Below are positions 44,482 to 53,538 of a DNA stretch of 64,000 nucleotides, in pieces. Position numbers and translations under genes: made by a program. Numbering within the stretch: position 1 is the first letter of the stretch; each line of letters opens with the position of its first letter. The notes below the pieces were generated by a model that worked only from the letters and a program-made list of their open reading frames with translations, did not search any database and was not told where the DNA came from. The stretch is from Streptomyces sp. 3214.6 (GTDB taxonomy: Bacteria; Actinomycetota; Actinomycetes; Streptomycetales; Streptomycetaceae). Location: assembly GCF_900129855.1 (NCBI RefSeq), contig NZ_LT670819.1:2542001-2606000 (forward strand), given 5' to 3'.

Positions 44482-45225
44482 TCAGACGTTCACACCGTGC
44501 TGGCGGAGGTAGGCGACCGGGTCGATGTCCGAGCCGTACTCCGCCGAGGTGCGGGCCTCGAAGTGCAGATGCGGACCGGTGACGTTACCGGTCGCGCCGG
44601 ACAGGCCGATCTGCTGGCCGGGAGTGACCTGCTGGCCCACCGAGACGCCGATGGACGACAGGTGCCCGTACTGGGTGTACGTGCCGTCGTTCATCTTGAT
44701 GACCACCTGGTTGCCGTACGACCCGCCCCAGCCGGCCTCGACGACGGTGCCCAGGCCGACCGCGTGCACCGTGGTGCCGGTCGCGGCGTGGAAGTCGATG
44801 CCGGTGTGACTGCCGGAGGACCACAGCGAACTGCTGGCGTGGTAGCCGGTGGAGACGTACGAACCCGTGATCGGCGGCACGAAGGCGTTGAGCCGCTTGC
44901 GCTCGGCCTCACGGGCGGCACGCACGCGTGCCTCGCGCTCCTCGACGGCCTTCTTGGCGGCCGCCTCGCGCGCGGCCTGCTCGTAGGCGGCCTTCTTCTG
45001 CACGGCGACCTGGTCGTCGATCTGGTCGGCGACGGCCTCGCCGGCGGTGACGACGGGGATCAGCCCGGTCTGTTCGGGGGTGGGCTCGGCGGCGAAGGCC
45101 GGGGCGGAGGCGACGGTGGCCATGACACCGGTGGTGGTGAGCGCCGCGACGCCCGCGGCGCGTGCGGTGGTGCGCTGCATCCGGCTGGGCCGACGGTGCT
45201 TCCCGGTGGCGCAGGTGAACGCCAT
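44482..45225 (-). CDS. Secreted M23 (LytM-type) peptidoglycan endopeptidase
   Basis: 247-aa exported protein. A signal peptide with basic start and hydrophobic core (about 15-45, TTGVMATVASAPAFA) is followed by a charged helical segment (about 70-105, AAYEQAAREAAAKKAVEER) likely to be a coiled coil. The C-terminal M23 domain has metal ligands in SGSHTGIDFHAA and GPHLHFEAR. It should cut peptide crosslinks in peptidoglycan. The start ATG 45225 lies just after a c-di-AMP riboswitch, a control known for Streptomyces wall hydrolases. Confidence 0.92.
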   Translation of the reverse strand: MAFTCATGKHRRPSRMQRTTARAAGVAALTTTGVMATVASAPAFAAEPTPEQTGLIPVVTAGEAVADQIDDQVAVQKKAAYEQAAREAAAKKAVEEREARVRAAREAERKRLNAFVPPITGSYVSTGYHASSSLWSSGSHTGIDFHAATGTTVHAVGLGTVVEAGWGGSYGNQVVIKMNDGTYTQYGHLSSIGVSVGQQVTPGQQIGLSGATGNVTGPHLHFEARTSAEYGSDIDPVAYLRQHGVNV

Positions 45226-45253
45226 GAAGTGGGGGGTGTCCTTTCCTTCCCTC

Positions 45254-45396
45254 TCGCCTACCGGGTTAGCTGACGGGTTCGGAGCAGGAAGGTCTCCTAC
45301 GGACCCCCTCGCGGCTCGCGCGGGCGTCCGATTCACCCCAGGGACTTCACGTGGGTCCCCGGCTCCCCTGGCTCGCGCCGTACGGGGACTCGGCGA
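45254..45396 (-). ncRNA. c-di-AMP (ydaO/yuaA) riboswitch
   Basis: Minus-strand leader of the M23 gene. It contains the ydaO signature blocks GAGCCGGGGACCC, GGGGTGAATC, CCGAACCCGTCAGCTAACC and GGTAGGCGA in the usual order. The outer helix P1 forms between TCGCC (45392-45396) and GGCGA (45254-45258). c-di-AMP binding normally switches such wall-hydrolase genes off. Confidence 0.92.
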
Positions 45397-45540
45397 TGAC
45401 TGTCCGCTGCCGCGGCTGCGGCGCACTGCCTGACGAACAGCCCGGACGAAGCTAAGCGGGACGGGTTTCAATCCTCAAACGAATCCCGGTTTTTGTAGCG
45501 CATGCCACAGGGCAGACAGGCAACCTTCGCCTCAATTCGG

Positions 45541-45599
45541 ACGCGCAGTGGCCCTGGTGACGTTTCCGTCGGCCAGGGCCCCTGCGCGTGCGTGCCGTT
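45541..45599 (-). terminator. Terminator of the M16 protease pair
   Basis: Two-part stem, ACGCGCAG / CTGCGCGT and GGCCCTGG / CCAGGGCC, each 8 bp and perfect, one mismatch between them, 28 bp past the M16 stop codon. Confidence 0.82.
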
Positions 45600-45626
45600 G
45601 GCGCGCCACCGCGCCCGCCGGTCCGC

Positions 45627-47015
45627 CTACTCGGCGGACACGACCTTCACCGCGCCGATGCCGAGGGCCTCCACCGGCTCCTTGATCCGGGCCGCGTCAC
45701 CGACGAGGACTGTCACCAGCCGGTCCACCGGGAAGGCGTTCACGGCCGCCGCGGTGGCCTCCACCGTGCCCGTCGCGGCGAGCTGCTGGTACAGCGTCGC
45801 CTGGTAGTCGTCGGGCAGGTGCTGCTCGACCTGGTCGGCCAGCGTGCCCGCGACGGCCGCGGCGGTCTCGAACTTCAGCGGCGCCACCCCGACCAGGTTC
45901 TGCACCGCGACGTCACGCTCGGCGTCGGTCAGGCCGCCCTCGGCGAGGGTGCGCAGCACCTTCCAGAGGTCCTCCAGGGCGGGACCGGTGTTCGGGGTGT
46001 CCACGGAACCGCTGATGGCGAGCATCGCGGCGCCCGAGCCGTCCGGCGCGGACCGCAGGACCTGCCCGAAGGCGCGGACACCGTAGGTGTAGCCCTTCTC
46101 CTCGCGCAGGACGCGGTCCAGGCGGGAGGTGAGGGTGCCGCCGAGGCAGTACGTGCCGAGGACCTGCGCGGGCCACACGCGGTCGTGCCGGTCGGCGCCG
46201 ATCCGGCCGATCAGCAGCTGCGTCTGGACGGCGCCGGGGCGGTCCACGATGACGACCCTGCCGGTGTCGTCGGCGGTGACCGGCGGCACGGGCCGCGGCT
46301 GGGCCGAGGAGCCCGTCCAGGCGCCCAGGGTGTCGCCGAGGAGGGCGTCCAGGTCCACGCCGGTGAGGTCGCCGACGACCACGGCGGTGGCCGTGGCGGG
46401 GCGCACATGCCTCTCGTAGAACGCGCGCACGGCGGCGGAGTCGATCTTCTCGACGGTCTCCACGGTGCCCTGGCGCGGGCGCGACATGCGCGCGGTGGCC
46501 GGGAACAGCTCCTTGGAGAGCTCCTTGGCGGCGCGCCGCGAGGGGTTGGCGAGCTCGTGCGGGATCTCGTCCAGTCGGTTGCGGACGAGGCGCTCGACCT
46601 CGCTGTCGGCGAACGCGGGTGCCCTGAGGGCGTCGGCGAGCAGACCGAGGCCCTTGGGCAGGCGCGAGGCCGGCACTTCGAGGCTGAGGCGGACGCCGGG
46701 GTGGTCGGCGTGCGCGTCCAGGGTGGCGCCGCAGCGCTCCAGTTCGGCGGCGAACTCCTCGGCGGAGTGCTTGTCGGTGCCCTCGGAGAAGGCGCGCGCC
46801 ATGATCGTGGCGACGCCGTCGAGGCCGGCCGGTTCGGCGTCCAGGGGCGCGTCGAGGAGGATCTCGACGGCGACGACCTGCTGGCCGGGGCGGTGGCAGT
46901 GCAGCACGGTCAGGCCGTTGGCCAGCGCTGCGCGGTCGGGCGCCGGGAACGCCCACGGCTTGGCCTCGCCCGCCGCGGGCTGGGGGTGGAAGTCCATCGT
47001 GGCGAGCTCGGTCAC
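45627..47015 (-). CDS. M16 family peptidase homologue lacking the zinc motif
   Basis: 462-aa M16-fold protein. The position of HxxEH reads GVATIMARAFSEGT, so the zinc ligands are missing. It does retain the C-terminal R/Y pair region (EEKGYTYGVRAF), as do alpha/inactive subunits of M16 heterodimers. The start is GTG 47015, overlapping the stop of the active M16 gene by GTGA. Probable partner of that protein, forming a closed proteolytic chamber. Confidence 0.9.
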   Translation of the reverse strand: MTELATMDFHPQPAAGEAKPWAFPAPDRAALANGLTVLHCHRPGQQVVAVEILLDAPLDAEPAGLDGVATIMARAFSEGTDKHSAEEFAAELERCGATLDAHADHPGVRLSLEVPASRLPKGLGLLADALRAPAFADSEVERLVRNRLDEIPHELANPSRRAAKELSKELFPATARMSRPRQGTVETVEKIDSAAVRAFYERHVRPATATAVVVGDLTGVDLDALLGDTLGAWTGSSAQPRPVPPVTADDTGRVVIVDRPGAVQTQLLIGRIGADRHDRVWPAQVLGTYCLGGTLTSRLDRVLREEKGYTYGVRAFGQVLRSAPDGSGAAMLAISGSVDTPNTGPALEDLWKVLRTLAEGGLTDAERDVAVQNLVGVAPLKFETAAAVAGTLADQVEQHLPDDYQATLYQQLAATGTVEATAAAVNAFPVDRLVTVLVGDAARIKEPVEALGIGAVKVVSAE

Positions 47016-48361
47016 CGGGCCGCCTCCTCGTTCTCGTCCTGGTCGGCGGGGGCTTCGGCGGCGGTCGGCTCGTAGACGAGCACCGCGCGGTTGTCGGGGC
47101 GCAGTCGGGCCTTGGCGACCTCCTGCACCTCCTCAGGCGTCACGTCCAGCACCCGCTGGACGGCGGTCAGGGCGAGCTGCGGGTCGCCGAACAGGACGGC
47201 GTAGCGGCACAGTTCGTCGGCGCGGCCGGCGACCGTGCCGAGCCGGTCGAGCCACTCGCGCTCCAACTGGGCCTGGGCGCGCTCCATTTCCTCGGCCGTG
47301 GGGCCCTCCTCGGCGAACCGGGCGAGCTCCTCGTCGATGGCGGTCTCGATGACGGGCACCTCGACGTCACCGGACGTCTTCACGTCCAGCCAGCCCAGGG
47401 AGGGCGCGCCGGCGAGCCGCAGCAGGCCGAAGCCGGCCGCCACGGCCGTACGGTCGCGGCGCACGAGCCGGTTGTACAGGCGGGAGGACTCGCCGCCGCC
47501 CAGGATGGTTAGCGCCAGGTCGACGGCGTCGCACGCGCGCGTGCCGTCCTCGGGCAGGCGGTAGGCGGCCATCAGGGCGCGGGCCGGCACCTCCTCCTCG
47601 ACGATCTCGCGCAACTGCTCGCCGATGACGTCGGGCAGCGAGCCGTCGCGGGGCTCGGGCTTGCCGTCGTGGCCGGGGATGGAACCGAAGTACTTCTCGA
47701 CCCAGGCGAGGGTCTCCTCGGGGTCGATGTCGCCGACCACGGACAGGACCGCGTTGTTGGGCGCGTAGTACGTCCGGAAGAACGCGCGCGCGTCCTCCAG
47801 GGTCGCCGCGTCCAGGTCGGCCATCGAGCCGATCGGCGTGTGGTGGTAGGGGTGGCCGTCCGGGTAGGCGAGGGCCGTCAGCTTCTCGAAGGCCGTGCCG
47901 TAGGGGACGTTGTCGTAACGCTGGCGGCGCTCGTTCTTGACGACGTCGCGCTGGTTCTCCATCGAGTCGTCGTCGAGCGCCGCGAGCAGCGAGCCCATGC
48001 GGTCGGCCTCCAGCCAGAGGGCGAGCTCCAGCTGGTGGGCGGGCATGGTCTCGAAGTAGTTGGTGCGCTCGAAGCTGGTGGTGCCGTTGAGCGAGCCGCC
48101 CGCTCCCTGGACCAGCTCGAAGTGGCCGTTGCCCTTGACCTGTCCGGAGCCCTGGAACATCAGGTGCTCGAAAAGGTGAGCAAGGCCGGTGCGACCCTTG
48201 ACTTCGTGTCGTGAACCGACGTCGTACCAGAGGCACACCGCCGCGACGGGGGTCAGGTGGTCCTCCGAGAGCACCACGCGCAGGCCGTTGGCCAGGCGGT
48301 GCTCGGTCGCTGTCAGGCCCCCGGAGCCTGCCTGGGCTGTGGCCGTGTGACCCATGGGCAT
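47012..48361 (-). CDS. Active M16 zinc peptidase
   Basis: 449-aa protease. The inverted zinc motif HLFEHLMFQG gives HxxEH, with the distal Glu in the ALDDDSMENQRDVVKNE segment. It processes peptides together with the adjacent inactive homologue. ATG 48361 (MPMGHTATAQ) was chosen because GGAAGG lies 7 bases before it. Divergent from parC, 271 bp away. Confidence 0.93.
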   Translation of the reverse strand: MPMGHTATAQAGSGGLTATEHRLANGLRVVLSEDHLTPVAAVCLWYDVGSRHEVKGRTGLAHLFEHLMFQGSGQVKGNGHFELVQGAGGSLNGTTSFERTNYFETMPAHQLELALWLEADRMGSLLAALDDDSMENQRDVVKNERRQRYDNVPYGTAFEKLTALAYPDGHPYHHTPIGSMADLDAATLEDARAFFRTYYAPNNAVLSVVGDIDPEETLAWVEKYFGSIPGHDGKPEPRDGSLPDVIGEQLREIVEEEVPARALMAAYRLPEDGTRACDAVDLALTILGGGESSRLYNRLVRRDRTAVAAGFGLLRLAGAPSLGWLDVKTSGDVEVPVIETAIDEELARFAEEGPTAEEMERAQAQLEREWLDRLGTVAGRADELCRYAVLFGDPQLALTAVQRVLDVTPEEVQEVAKARLRPDNRAVLVYEPTAAEAPADQDENEEAAR

Positions 48362-48632
48362 GTACGTCCCTTCCGATCGCGGACGCGGTCGTCGAAACCG
48401 CGGTTTTCCTGCCGGTCCTGCCACTGTATGCAAGCGTGTGGACGGTCGGCGAAGTTCCCGCGGGACATACGCCGAGAGCGAGATCGCGTAGCCTGCGGGC
48501 AGCCGTGCAGGAGGTGCCTCTGCGTGCGGGGCCCGACGGCCGACGCCGGGTCCTCGCCCGCGCTGTCAGTGGCACGGTCCACAATGGTCCGCGTCAGATC
48601 CCGTCACACGCCCCAGCAAGGAGCCGGCAGCG
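48362..48632. promoter_or_regulatory. Divergent region, M16 pair / parC
   Basis: 271 bp holding both promoters; no gene or striking repeat seen. Confidence 0.45.
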
Positions 48633-51098
48633 ATGGCCCGCCGCAGCACGAAGACCCCGCCGCCCGACGACTCGTACGAGGAGCGGATCCTCGACATCGA
48701 CGTCGTCGACGAGATGCAGGGCTCCTTCCTCGAGTACGCGTACTCGGTCATCTACTCCCGCGCCCTGCCGGACGCCCGCGACGGCCTGAAGCCGGTGCAC
48801 CGCCGCATCGTCTACCAGATGAACGAGATGGGCCTGCGCCCCGAGCGCGGTTACGTCAAGTGCGCCCGGGTCGTCGGCGAGGTCATGGGCAAGCTGCACC
48901 CGCACGGCGACGCGTCGATCTACGACGCCCTGGTGCGCATGGCCCAGCCGTTCTCCATGCGCGTGCCGCTGGTCGACGGCCACGGCAACTTCGGCTCGCT
49001 GGGCAACGACGACCCGCCGGCCGCCATGCGGTACACCGAGTGCCGCCAGGCCGAGGCGACGAGCCTGATGACCGAGTCGATCGACGAGGACACGGTCGAT
49101 TTCGCGCCGAACTACGACGGTCAGGAACAGGAGCCGGTGGCGCTGCCCGCCGCGTTCCCGAACCTGCTGGTCAACGGCGCCTCCGGGATCGCCGTCGGCA
49201 TGGCCACGAACATGCCGCCGCACAATCTGGGCGAGGTCATCGCAGCCGCCCGCCACCTGATCCGCTACCCGGGCGCCGACCTGGACGCCCTGATGAAGTA
49301 CGTCCCGGGCCCCGACCTGCCCACCGGCGGCCGGATCGTCGGCCTCTCCGGCATCCGGGACGCCTACGAGAGCGGCCGCGGCACCTTCAAGATCCGCGCC
49401 ACGGTCTCGGTGGAGACGGTGACGGCGCGCCGCAAGGGCCTGGTCATCACCGAACTGCCCTTCACCGTCGGCCCCGAGAAAGTCATCGCCAAGATCAAGG
49501 ACCTGGTCGGCTCGAAGAAGATCCAGGGCATCGCCGACGTCAAGGACCTCACCGACCGCGCGCACGGCCTGCGTCTGGTCATCGAGATCAAGAACGGCTT
49601 CGTGCCGGAGGCGGTGCTGGAGCAGCTCTACAAGCTGACGCCGATGGAGGAGTCCTTCGGCATCAACAACGTGGCGCTGGTCGACGGCCAGCCGCTCACG
49701 CTCGGCCTCAAGGAACTCCTGGAGGTCTACCTCGACCACCGGTTCAACGTTGTGCGGCGGCGCAGCGAGTTCCGCCGCGGCAAGCGCCGTGACCGGCTGC
49801 ACCTGGTGGAGGGCCTGCTCACCGCCCTCGTCGACATCGACGAGGTCATCCGGCTGATCCGCTCCAGCGAGAACAGCGCGGAGGCGAAGCAGCGCCTGAT
49901 GGAGCGTTTCTCGCTCTCGGAGATCCAGACCCAGTACATCCTGGACACCCCGCTGCGCCGGCTCACCAAGTTCGACCGCATCGAGCTGGAGGCGGAGAAG
50001 GAGAGGCTCAACGCGGAGATCGCCGAGCTGACCCGGATCCTGGACTCGGACGCGGAGCTGCGCAAGCTGGTCTCGGCCGAACTCGCCGCGGTGGCGAAGA
50101 AGTTCGGCACCGAGCGCCGTACGGTCCTGCTGGAGTCGTCGGGCACCACGGCCACCGCCGTACCGCTTCAGGTGGCGGACGACCCGTGCCGCGTCCTGCT
50201 GTCGTCCACGGGCCTGCTGGCCCGCACGGCGAACGGCGAGCCCTTCGGGGAGAACGCCGAGGACGCGGACGGCCGACGCACCAAGCACGACGTGATCGTC
50301 TCGGCGGTGCCGGCCACCGCGCGAGGGGAGATCGGCGCGGTCACCTCCTCGGGCCGGCTGCTGCGGATCAACGTCGTCGACCTGCCGCAACTGCCGGACA
50401 CGGCGACGGCGCCGAACCTGTCGGGCGGCGCTCCGCTCGCGGAGTTCGTCTCCCTGGAGGGCGACGAGACGGTGGTCTGCCTGAGCACGCTCGACGAGTC
50501 GTCCCCGGGCCTGGCGATCGGCACGGAACAGGGCGTGGTCAAGCGGGTCGTGCCCGACTACCCGACCAACAAGGACGAGCTCGAGGTCATCACCCTGAAG
50601 GAGGGCGACCGGATCGTCGGCGCCGTCGAGCTGACCACCGGCGAGGAGGACCTCGTCTTCATCACCGACGACGCCCAACTGCTGCGCTACCAGGCCTCGC
50701 AGGTGCGCCCGCAGGGCCGGGCGGCGGGCGGTATGGCGGGCATCAAGCTCACCGAGGGCGCGAAGGTGATCTCGTTCACGGCCGTGGACCCCGCGGCGGA
50801 CGCGGTGGTCTTCACCATCGCGGGCTCGCGCGGCACGCTGGACGACTCCGTGCAGACGACCGCCAAGCTCACCCCCTTCGACCAGTATCCGCGCAAGGGC
50901 CGCGCCACCGGCGGTGTGCGCTGCCAGCGGTTCCTGAAGGGCGAGGACTGTCTGTCGCTGGCCTGGGCGGGCCCCGTCCCGGCCAAGGCGGCGCAGAAGA
51001 ACGGCCTGCCCGCCGACCTGCCGGAGATGGACCCGCGCCGTGACGGCTCGGGCGTGTCCCTGTCGAAGACGGTGTCGGTGGTGGCGGGGCCGGTCTAG
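48633..51098 (+). CDS. parC: DNA topoisomerase IV subunit A (GyrA/ParC family)
   Basis: 821-aa type IIA topoisomerase breakage-reunion subunit. Catalytic Tyr134 in AAMRYTECR. The quinolone region reads [12 protein letters not shown], with Ala94 at the Ser83 position of Escherichia coli GyrA and Asp98 at the Asp87 position. The coiled-coil (about 420-480) is followed by a beta-pinwheel C-terminal domain (about 510-820), in which the GyrA box is degenerate ([10 protein letters not shown]). That degeneracy argues for ParC rather than gyrase. It decatenates chromosomes with ParE, which is not in the window. Confidence 0.9.
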   Translation: MARRSTKTPPPDDSYEERILDIDVVDEMQGSFLEYAYSVIYSRALPDARDGLKPVHRRIVYQMNEMGLRPERGYVKCARVVGEVMGKLHPHGDASIYDALVRMAQPFSMRVPLVDGHGNFGSLGNDDPPAAMRYTECRQAEATSLMTESIDEDTVDFAPNYDGQEQEPVALPAAFPNLLVNGASGIAVGMATNMPPHNLGEVIAAARHLIRYPGADLDALMKYVPGPDLPTGGRIVGLSGIRDAYESGRGTFKIRATVSVETVTARRKGLVITELPFTVGPEKVIAKIKDLVGSKKIQGIADVKDLTDRAHGLRLVIEIKNGFVPEAVLEQLYKLTPMEESFGINNVALVDGQPLTLGLKELLEVYLDHRFNVVRRRSEFRRGKRRDRLHLVEGLLTALVDIDEVIRLIRSSENSAEAKQRLMERFSLSEIQTQYILDTPLRRLTKFDRIELEAEKERLNAEIAELTRILDSDAELRKLVSAELAAVAKKFGTERRTVLLESSGTTATAVPLQVADDPCRVLLSSTGLLARTANGEPFGENAEDADGRRTKHDVIVSAVPATARGEIGAVTSSGRLLRINVVDLPQLPDTATAPNLSGGAPLAEFVSLEGDETVVCLSTLDESSPGLAIGTEQGVVKRVVPDYPTNKDELEVITLKEGDRIVGAVELTTGEEDLVFITDDAQLLRYQASQVRPQGRAAGGMAGIKLTEGAKVISFTAVDPAADAVVFTIAGSRGTLDDSVQTTAKLTPFDQYPRKGRATGGVRCQRFLKGEDCLSLAWAGPVPAKAAQKNGLPADLPEMDPRRDGSGVSLSKTVSVVAGPV

Positions 51099-51101
51099 GC
51101 C

Positions 51102-52343
51102 TCAGCCACCGACCTGAGCCTCGGCCTCGTGGAAGGGCTCGTCGTCGGGGTCCTGGACGTAGCGGAGGACGCCCCACATGCCGTGCTCGTCGGCGTGTGG
51201 GGCGTCGTTCCGCGACGCCTCGAGTTCCTTGCCGAGGGCGGCGGTGTCGATGCGGGAACCGATGAGGACGAGTCGGGTGAGGCGGGCCTCCGCGGCGGGC
51301 CAGGGCTCCGGGTAGAAGCGGAGGAAGCGGCCGACTGCGTGCACGGCGTACCGGTTGGCCGGGTCGTTCGGTCCGAAGTCGACGTACCCCTTGATCCGGT
51401 ACAGCCCCTCGGGCCGGCTGTCGAGAAACCCCATCAGGCGGCGCGGGTCGAGAGGGGCCTCGGAGGTGAAGGAGAGGCTGTCGTAGGCGGTGTGAAGGTG
51501 GCCGACGTGATCGCTTCCGCCGCGGTTGTGCAGGTCGTGGTTGTGCAGGTCGTGGTCGTGCAGGTCGTGGTTGTGCAGGTCGTGGTTGTGCAGGTCGTCG
51601 AAGGAGAGCTGTCCGACGCGCTCCTCGCTCGGCCGGCAGTCGAAGAGGAACTCCGGGTCGATGCGGCCGTAGGTGGCGGGGACGACGGCGGCACGGTCGG
51701 TGAGGGACCGGACGAGCCCCAGGACGCGGTCGGCGTCGGGCGCGCGGTCGAGCTTGTTCACCACGACCAGGTCGGCGAGGGCGAGATGCCGGTCGACCTC
51801 GGGATGCCTGGCCCGGGTCGTGTCGAACTCCGCGGCGTCGACGACCTCGACGAGCCCGCCGTAGACGATGCCGGGATGCTCGCTGGCCAGCACCATCCGC
51901 ACGAGTTCCTGGGGCTCGGCAAGACCGCTGGCCTCGATGACGATGACGTCGATGCCGGCGGCCGGCGCGGCGAGCCGCTCGAGGTAGACATCGAGCTCAC
52001 TGGCGTCGACGGCACAGCACAGACAGCCATTGCCGAGGGAGACGGTGGAGTCGCCGAGCGCTCCGGCCACGGCCATGGCGTCGATCTCGATGGCGCCGAA
52101 GTCGTTCACGATCGCGCCGATACGGCTGCCGCCGCTGCGATGCAGGAGGTGGTTGAGCAGGGTCGTCTTGCCGGAGCCGAGGAATCCGGCGAGCACGACG
52201 ACCGGGATCTGCTGCGGACTGCGACTCTGCGACTCCTGCGACACCTGCGACCTCTCCGACACCTGCGCGTGCGCCGGCCCGCGGCCCGGCGCACGTCCGA
52301 GGACTGACTGCGGCCCCAGAATACGAGCCGGAAGAATCCCCAC
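51102..52343 (-). CDS. CobW/G3E metallochaperone GTPase with His-rich tract
   Basis: 413-aa G3E-family GTPase. G1 FLGSGKTTLLNH (about 54-65), metal motif GNGCLCCAV (105-112), IEASGLAEPQ (switch), NKLD (196-199), and a C-terminal CobW_C domain. Residues 251-273 consist of near-identical DLHNH units, a probable metal-binding tract. The start is uncertain: GTG 52343 gives a poorly conserved 45-residue N-terminus without a ribosome site, and GTG 52262 is a reasonable alternative. It converges on parC with a 3-bp gap and no terminator. Family members deliver Zn, Co or Ni. Confidence 0.88.
   Translation of the reverse strand: MGILPARILGPQSVLGRAPGRGPAHAQVSERSQVSQESQSRSPQQIPVVVLAGFLGSGKTTLLNHLLHRSGGSRIGAIVNDFGAIEIDAMAVAGALGDSTVSLGNGCLCCAVDASELDVYLERLAAPAAGIDVIVIEASGLAEPQELVRMVLASEHPGIVYGGLVEVVDAAEFDTTRARHPEVDRHLALADLVVVNKLDRAPDADRVLGLVRSLTDRAAVVPATYGRIDPEFLFDCRPSEERVGQLSFDDLHNHDLHNHDLHDHDLHNHDLHNRGGSDHVGHLHTAYDSLSFTSEAPLDPRRLMGFLDSRPEGLYRIKGYVDFGPNDPANRYAVHAVGRFLRFYPEPWPAAEARLTRLVLIGSRIDTAALGKELEASRNDAPHADEHGMWGVLRYVQDPDDEPFHEAEAQVGG
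51525..51593 (-). repeat. 15-bp in-frame repeat coding the His tract
   Basis: Nearly five copies of a 15-bp unit (plus-strand GGTCGTGGTTGTGCA) within the CobW gene, each encoding DLHNH; copies differ by single bases. Confidence 0.88.
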
Positions 52344-52503
52344 GCAGTGAAGGATCGTCAGCAGCGCCGGCCGGACAGTCGTCGGCGACCGCCCTCCAGG
52401 GGTGCGGCCCGATCATGAGCGGGCCTTCGGGCACGCGCACGCGTGCTCGCGCGGCTGGACACCCGCCCCGCCCGGGCGAGGCCGGAAGCCGCTCCGCGTC
52501 AAG

Positions 52504-52522
52504 TCAGGTTAGGCTCACCTCT
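52504..52522 (+). promoter_or_regulatory. Iron box (DtxR/DmdR operator)
   Basis: TCAGGTTAGGCTCACCTCT matches the DmdR1 iron box TTAGGTTAGGCTCACCTAA at 16 of 19 positions by my count. It abuts the GTG at 52523, covering the expected -10 region of a leaderless gene. Confidence 0.88.
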
Positions 52523-53482
52523 GTGAGTACGTGCGCGACCGTCTCGCGGGACCTCGACGAGCCCATTTCCGGAACCGCGGCCACGGCGACAACCTGGCTC
52601 CTCCTGGAACAGCCCGGGCCCTGGGGCGCGAAAGCGCTGGTCTCGAGCCACCTGGACCCCGTCCTGGGCCGGGCCCTTGAGGCCGCCGCGCAGGACACGG
52701 GCGTACGCGTCGCGCTCATCCGGCGTCCCGGACGCCATGCGGACCTCGGCGCCCCACGCCTGCGGCAGGTGTACGCGGCGCACACCGTCCCCGGCAGGGT
52801 GTGGCTGCACAGCGCCACGACCCACGACCCACGGCAGCTGCTCGGCCTCGACTTCGCCGCGCTGGGCCGGGGCGACCACCACACCTTCGACCGGGCGCTG
52901 CGGGGCCGGCCCCACACCGGGGACCCGCTCGCCCTCGTCTGCACCAACGGCAAGCGCGACCGCTGCTGCGCGCTTCTCGGCCGTCCGCTGGCCGCGGAAC
53001 TCGCCGCCTCCGGGGTGCAGGGCGCCTGGGAGGTCACCCATCTGGGGGGTCATCGCTTCTCCCCCACCCTGCTCGTCCTGCCGCACGGGTACGCGTACGG
53101 CCGCGCCGAGGCACACGCCGTCAAGGAGGTCCTGCACGGCGTCCAGGAGGGGCGGATCGTCGTGGAGGGGTGTCGTGGGAGCTCGGCCTGGGAGCGGCCT
53201 GGTCAGGCGGCGGAGCTGGCGGTGCGCGCGGCCACCGGCGAAGACGCGGCGGAGGCGCTGAGCGTCGTGCGGACCAACGCCGTCCGGACCCTCGGCGGCG
53301 CGCCGCGCTGGGAGGTGACCGTCGCACACACCGACGGACGCCTCTGGCAGGTCGAAGTGGCCCAGAGCCACGCGGAGCCGCCCCGGCCGGAAAGCTGCGG
53401 CGCCTCGGTCCTCGGTTCACCTGCACGGATGGACGTGGTCGCGGTGCGTGAACCGGTGGGGAGGACGGCACTGGCCGTCTGA
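52523..53482 (+). CDS. Thioredoxin-like [2Fe-2S] ferredoxin (sucrase/ferredoxin-like, Apd1/Aim32 type)
   Basis: 319-aa protein. Cys140 and Cys149 (VCTNGKRDRCCALLG, C-x8-C) plus His173 and His177 (THLGGHRFSP, H-x3-H) are the ligand spacing of the bis-His [2Fe-2S] cluster of Apd1/Aim32-type thioredoxin-like ferredoxins. The start GTG 52523 directly follows an iron box, so the mRNA is probably leaderless and repressed by iron. A role in ferric-siderophore reduction or iron stress is inference from control and cofactor. Confidence 0.85.
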   Translation: MSTCATVSRDLDEPISGTAATATTWLLLEQPGPWGAKALVSSHLDPVLGRALEAAAQDTGVRVALIRRPGRHADLGAPRLRQVYAAHTVPGRVWLHSATTHDPRQLLGLDFAALGRGDHHTFDRALRGRPHTGDPLALVCTNGKRDRCCALLGRPLAAELAASGVQGAWEVTHLGGHRFSPTLLVLPHGYAYGRAEAHAVKEVLHGVQEGRIVVEGCRGSSAWERPGQAAELAVRAATGEDAAEALSVVRTNAVRTLGGAPRWEVTVAHTDGRLWQVEVAQSHAEPPRPESCGASVLGSPARMDVVAVREPVGRTALAV

Positions 53483-53538
53483 GATCCGCACCACCCACCC
53501 CTACGGCTGCACCGGCCCACCCACGTACCGTCTTGGGT

